NCBI RefSeq assembly: GCF_000143105.1
Contig: NW_014040576.1
Location: forward strand, 599,266-663,265
Source of the DNA: Grosmannia clavigera kw1407
Lineage: Eukaryota; Ascomycota; Sordariomycetes; Ophiostomatales; Ophiostomataceae
Direction of reading: 5' to 3'
DNA length: 64,000 nt
A model generated the notes under the pieces. That model was not told the origin of the DNA. It ran no database searches and was given only the letters and a program-made list of their open reading frames with translations. The translations under genes and the position numbers were made by a program. This document shows, piece by piece, positions 59,878 through 64,000 of the stretch (its first letter is position 1; each line of letters opens with the position of its first letter).

Positions 59878-60510
59878 CGTGTACTGCCATAGAAGGAAGG
59901 TATATCGAACCCTCTCTGGTCATGCGATCATTAAATATCGGCAAGGCAACAGCCACAAGCGAGACTCTCTAATCGTATCATTCACAACATGTCCTCAACG
60001 TATTCTGCAAGGCGCTGTATCGGAGCAATAGATCGCTTGCTCAAGATAATCTCACTCAGCTGCATACGGAGTACGTCGTAGCACATGAACATGGTATCTG
60101 GCCAATACTGTGGCGTTTTTTATACGGATGTGGCTGGACAGGGAGAAGCCACAAGCCTAAGAGACATACTATCAACGGCCAGAAAATAAGTCCACCTAAT
60201 CCACCACCATGGCATCAAGAAGGTAAGCAGGAGTGTACAGGACGGACTCTGCCTCTTTCCTGCTTCTTGACAACCGTTGCCGGCGCTTTCGCATCATATT
60301 CTCAAGCATTGTTTTCTCCGTTGCCTGTCTGAGGTGGGGCACATCGATCCCGCTTTCCCGAAACTCTCAGTTGAACCCCTGAAAGCCTGTCAAATCCCAC
60401 GTCCGCCATCGAAACCACGTTCCTTCTGTCATGTTCTGGACGCGATAGGATCCAGATCCCCTGCATACTCAAGTCTTTACGTCTCTTTTTGACAGCGAGA
60501 AGGGCGTCAC

Positions 60511-63500
60511 ATGGCGGCCGCCGACGAGCCTAGTGCCGACAACGGCACCCACCCTCGCAAGGACGTCCTGGACAACGAACGAAGCGGGACGGGCAATCCT
60601 ATAAAGAATGGGGCATCAGAAAAATCCGAATTCCCGGATAAATCGCAAGGGGCCGAGAGTCATGGCGTGATGTCGGCGCCGGGAAAGCAAAGCCTGGCCG
60701 ATGAGTCGTCCGCGAAAGCATCCGAGACGGAGCTTTCGGTCGGGAAGGAGGAGTGTAACGAAGATCCAGTTCAAGCTGACGCTGGGACTACTTCGGCGAG
60801 TGGTCTTGCAGCAGCACTAACGCGCCCGGCCACAACCGTTGTGGCCACATCTATTTCTGAGATGGACGATTTTGGCTTGCCTATTCAAAGGACCGAAGCG
60901 ATACAGTATGCAACGGATCTCCCAGAGGACAGTTCCAAACCGGCGGAGCAGAGCTCCGAGATGGGAAATATGTACCTACCGAATGCCAACACCAAGGGGG
61001 CAAGTTCCGGGGCATCCACCGAGTCACAGAGGAAGCGGTCTTCGCAGGGCAGCACTGAAGATACCAACGGCAAAGTTGAGAAAAGCCCGACGTTCCCAGA
61101 ATTGGACACCACGCTTGCCAATCGCTCCAATACCGGCATTGACGATGAAGATCTCCGGACACCGATACCGTCCAGAGAGCGAGCTGCCTCCGATGTGTCG
61201 GTTGCTTCAATACCAGAATCACAAATCAGTGCAGATGTGAAGTCACAGAAGCGATACACTAAAGACTTTGCGAAGGAGCATGCCCGTGTGGCAAGCGTGG
61301 CCAGTTCTGCAGACATCCATAATACATTGTCCGAGTTCTCCCACCAACAATTGTCGACGGAAAAAAAGGAAGTGCCATCTGGTGATGACGGCGGTTGGCA
61401 GACGATGCCGGCATTCGCGCCGTACGACATCTACGACGACGACAACCGCCTCATCGCTCGCGAGCACGTCGAGACGGAAGAGGATAGTTATGGCTATGCA
61501 GGTCTCGGCGGTGCTGGTAAGGGCTATACACGTGTGTTGGTGGACGACGACGCCGAATCCGCAACAAGCATGGATGAGAACACACAATATCTATTCCAGC
61601 AACCTGGCAGTACAAGCATAACGGAGGATGAAGAGCAGCAGCGAGATACGGTCTCACAGATGCAAGCCACTAAGAACTTGCTAACGGAGGGACAACGAAT
61701 TGCGTATGTCGGTATCACACGTCTACATCTCTCAAATATGGTCAAGGCAGTAGAGAGCATCAAAAAGACAAAGGGATCGCGCAGGACTCTTCAGAATGCG
61801 ACCGATTCGATGAGGATGTGGTCGCAAAAGATGATGATCCGGCTGTACGCTCATATGGAGATCAGCATAGCTGAGCAGGTCATGATTGAGCAGCTGAGCG
61901 AACACGGCGTAGAGCCCAAAGACCTGACGTCCGCACTGATGGCCAATTCGCGTGTCAGTAACCCGATGGCAGGCAACAGAGATAGTATCATCTCCATGTC
62001 GTCTTCAAGGGCACCGCAGTCGCCAAAGGCGCCAATGTCTCCTGGATCTTTCGAAGAGGAAGCTGCCGAGCCGCCTCCGCCATATGAGGAGCATACGGGC
62101 GAGGAACTTCCAGCTGTTCGTACACCATCTCAGATGCCAACGACGGCCAAGATCGACATCGACCTGCGGTGGACTATTCTTTGCGATCTTTTCCTCGTAC
62201 TCATCGCCGACTCTGCATACGACGCACGATCGCGAGTCCTCCTCGAGATTGTGGGGAAGAGCCTGGATGTGCCCTGGATTGACATCTGCAAGTTCGAGCG
62301 AAAGGTCACCGAAGCGCTGGAGATGCAGCAGAATGCCGAGACGGAAAATTGGGACGAGAAAGACCACATGGAGGCACGGCGAAAGAGGGCGCTGAAGCGA
62401 CGCTACGTAATGATGGGCTTGGCAACTGTTGGTGGTGGCCTGGTCATCGGCCTCTCGGCAGGTCTGTTGGCACCTGTAATTGGTGCCGGCCTAGCTGCTG
62501 GTTTTACCACCATCGGTGTGACCGGAACGGGCAGCTTCTTGGCCGGAGCGGGCGGAGCGGCTATCATCACGTCATCTGCTGCGGCATCAGGCAGTGTTAT
62601 TGGTGGTCGCGCTGCCGAACGGCGAACGGGTGCGGTGAAGACATTTGAATACCGGCCACTGCACAACAACAAGCGAGTCAACCTCATCGTGACGGTGTCT
62701 GGCTGGATGACTGGAAAGGTCGACGACGTGCGGCTTCCCTACAGCACCGTCGATCCGGTCATGGGGGATATCTACTCTGTTTTGTGGGAGCCAGAGATGC
62801 TGACAAGCATGGGTGACACAATCAATATTTTGGCGACAGAGGTAAGGGACAAGGATGTCTAGGCAAGACTGAAGGCTGTGCTAACGTCTTCCTGCCTTAG
62901 GCACTCACGCAAGGTCTACAACAAGTGCTAGGCAGCACGATTCTTGTGTCACTGATGGCAGCACTGCAGCTGCCGGTGGTTCTGACAAAGTTGGCGTATC
63001 TCATCGACAACCCGTGGGCAGTCTCCCTCGACCGAGCCACGATGGCAGGATTGATCCTGGCGGATTCGCTTATTGACCACAGTCTCGGCACGCGGCCCAT
63101 CACACTTGTGGGATACTCGCTGGGATCACGGGTGATTTACTCCTGTCTGTTGGAGCTGGCCCGCAAGGGTGCCTATGGGCTGGTCCAGAACGTCTTCCTT
63201 TTCGGGTCTCCCATCGTGGTGAAGAGGGACGAGTATCTGCGAGCACGCACCGTGGTTGCGGGGCGTTTTGTGAACGGATACAACCGGAATGACTGGATTC
63301 TTGGCTACCTGTTCCGTCTGACCAACGGCGGAATTCGACGCGTGGCAGGTCTGGGGCCAATCGACGATGTTCCGGGGATGGAGAACATGGACGTGACGGA
63401 GTTTGTTGTCGGTCATATGGACTACCGGACCGCCATGCCTCGGCTCCTGCGTGAATGCGGCTGGCTTGTGGAGAGCGACGAGTTTCACGAGATCGAAGAC

Positions 63501-64000
63501 CCGGACCCGGACAACCATGCGCAGCGGCAGCGCGAGCTGATCAACGAAATCGAGGAAGCACGCAAAGAAATAGAAAAGGAGAGCAAAACGAAGAAGAGCG
63601 GTGCATTCAGCTTTTTCAGCCGCAGGAAGAAGGGCGAAAAGCAAGAATGGGAGATATACGAAGAGGCCGCAGCGGCCAGGCGAGCCAAAAACATGAAGCC
63701 ACAAGACGCGGAGGGGAGCGAAAGCAGAGTTCTGTTTGATGTGGATGCCATCCGAGCTGAGCTGGCCAAGGAAGGGAGTATGAAGGAGGCAGATCTGCAA
63801 TTCGATCAGCTGCAAGTGCGAGAGCTAAAGTCGACGCTGCCGCCAATGAAGCTAGACGTGGCCTCGACAGCAGGACCGGATTTGCCGCTTCCAGCGCCAG
63901 CAACGGCGAGATCATCGCTGCGGTCGTCGTTCAGATCGCCGGGAAGGTCGCCAGGAAGGTCGCCAGGAAGATCACCGAGCGGCAGTCTCGCGGATCTGGA
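60511..64000 (+). CDS. DUF726/TMCO4-family alpha/beta hydrolase, 3' end outside window
   Basis: Two exons are visible (60511-62841 and 62901 to the edge), more than 1140 residues, with no stop before base 64000. A long acidic, Ser-rich N-terminal region is followed by a helical part, a Gly/Ala-rich hydrophobic segment of one or two membrane helices (about residues 633-710, GLATVGGGLVIGLSAGLLAP), and an alpha/beta-hydrolase region. The nucleophile elbow GYSLGSR is at about residue 847, with FGSPIV and VGHMDYR further on. This matches TMCO4/DUF726 proteins, including the putative yeast lipase Mil1 (YFL034W). An ester substrate and an endomembrane location are inferred. The tail has charged coiled-coil stretches and a repeated SPGR motif from a 12-bp tandem repeat (about 63935-63975). 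The first ATG in the long frame was used. Confidence 0.88.

Larger units (their letters stand above)
55663..60510. other. 4.8-kb divergent intergenic region
   Basis: No convincing gene was found between the CAF120-like gene (-) and the DUF726 gene (+). It contains a 9-bp tandem repeat at 56669-56700, a C/G hairpin at 57780-57796 and the densest set of TACGGAGTA-type motifs in the window (57744, 58347, 58953, 59554, 59862 and 60065). The last 200 bp show pyrimidine-rich leader character. Confidence 0.5.

Noticed and set aside
1..64000. Secondary-metabolite cluster, transposon or CRISPR-like array
   Set aside because: No polyketide or peptide synthase, terpene enzyme, transposase or reverse transcriptase frames were seen; the repeats present are simple tandem or short dispersed motifs, and the genome is eukaryotic.

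Overview
The window looks like nuclear chromosomal DNA from a filamentous ascomycete (Pezizomycotina, most likely Sordariomycetes; an Ophiostomatales-type genome is a guess from general character). The evidence is short spliceosomal introns (about 55-100 nt, GTRNGY donors, CTAAC/CTGAC branch points, YAG acceptors), GC-rich coding exons, pyrimidine-rich leaders, 1-5 kb intergenic spacers and a set of typical single-copy fungal housekeeping genes. I find 18 well-supported protein genes (one running off the right edge) and one probable microprotein. I see no rRNA or tRNA gene, no recognisable transposon and no secondary-metabolite cluster. Exon boundaries were worked out by hand from splice signals and reading-frame continuity; every multi-exon model closes in frame.

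Layout. 1-3524: non-coding, with two CACGTG sites ahead of a phosphate/glycerophosphodiester-family MFS transporter (3525-5686, +). 6144-9498 (+): coatomer beta-prime (SEC27), 11 exons. 9898-11648 (+): flavocytochrome b2-like 2-hydroxyacid dehydrogenase. 14133-15413 (+): DUF3712 membrane protein. 15857-16819 (-): HCNGP/SAP30BP-like protein, divergent from proteasome beta-7 (PRE4, 17139-18084, +). 18445-20952 (-): GFA1, first enzyme of UDP-GlcNAc/chitin synthesis. 22969-24342 (-): proteasomal ATPase RPT4. 25140-26828 (-): fungal GPCR of the cAMP-receptor/Git3 type. 26829-35314 is gene-poor and holds one probable 54-residue Cys-rich protein (29842-30006, -).

35315-36303 (+): SGNH/GDSL hydrolase. 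36576-37973 (-): CSN4. 38359-40586 (-): cytoplasmic dynein intermediate chain, divergent from ATP synthase subunit e (41152-41638, +). 42914-44346 (+): PTC7-like PP2C phosphatase. 44748-45846 (+): UTP23 ribosome-biogenesis factor. 46991-51109 (+): FHA-kinase-FHA checkpoint kinase of the RAD53 type. 51663-55662 (-): CAF120/SKG3-like PH-domain protein. 60511 to the end (+): DUF726/TMCO4-type alpha/beta hydrolase, cut by the window edge.

The genes do not form a pathway cluster; they serve trafficking, proteolysis, wall synthesis, signalling, mitochondrial energy and DNA-damage control. Three belong to the proteasome/COP9 world (PRE4, RPT4, CSN4). The most unusual non-coding signal is a dispersed short motif, TACGGAGTA (reverse TACTCCGTA), often in tandem with a 7-bp period and with a sister motif TACGAGTA. 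It recurs throughout the spacers and is essentially absent from exons.
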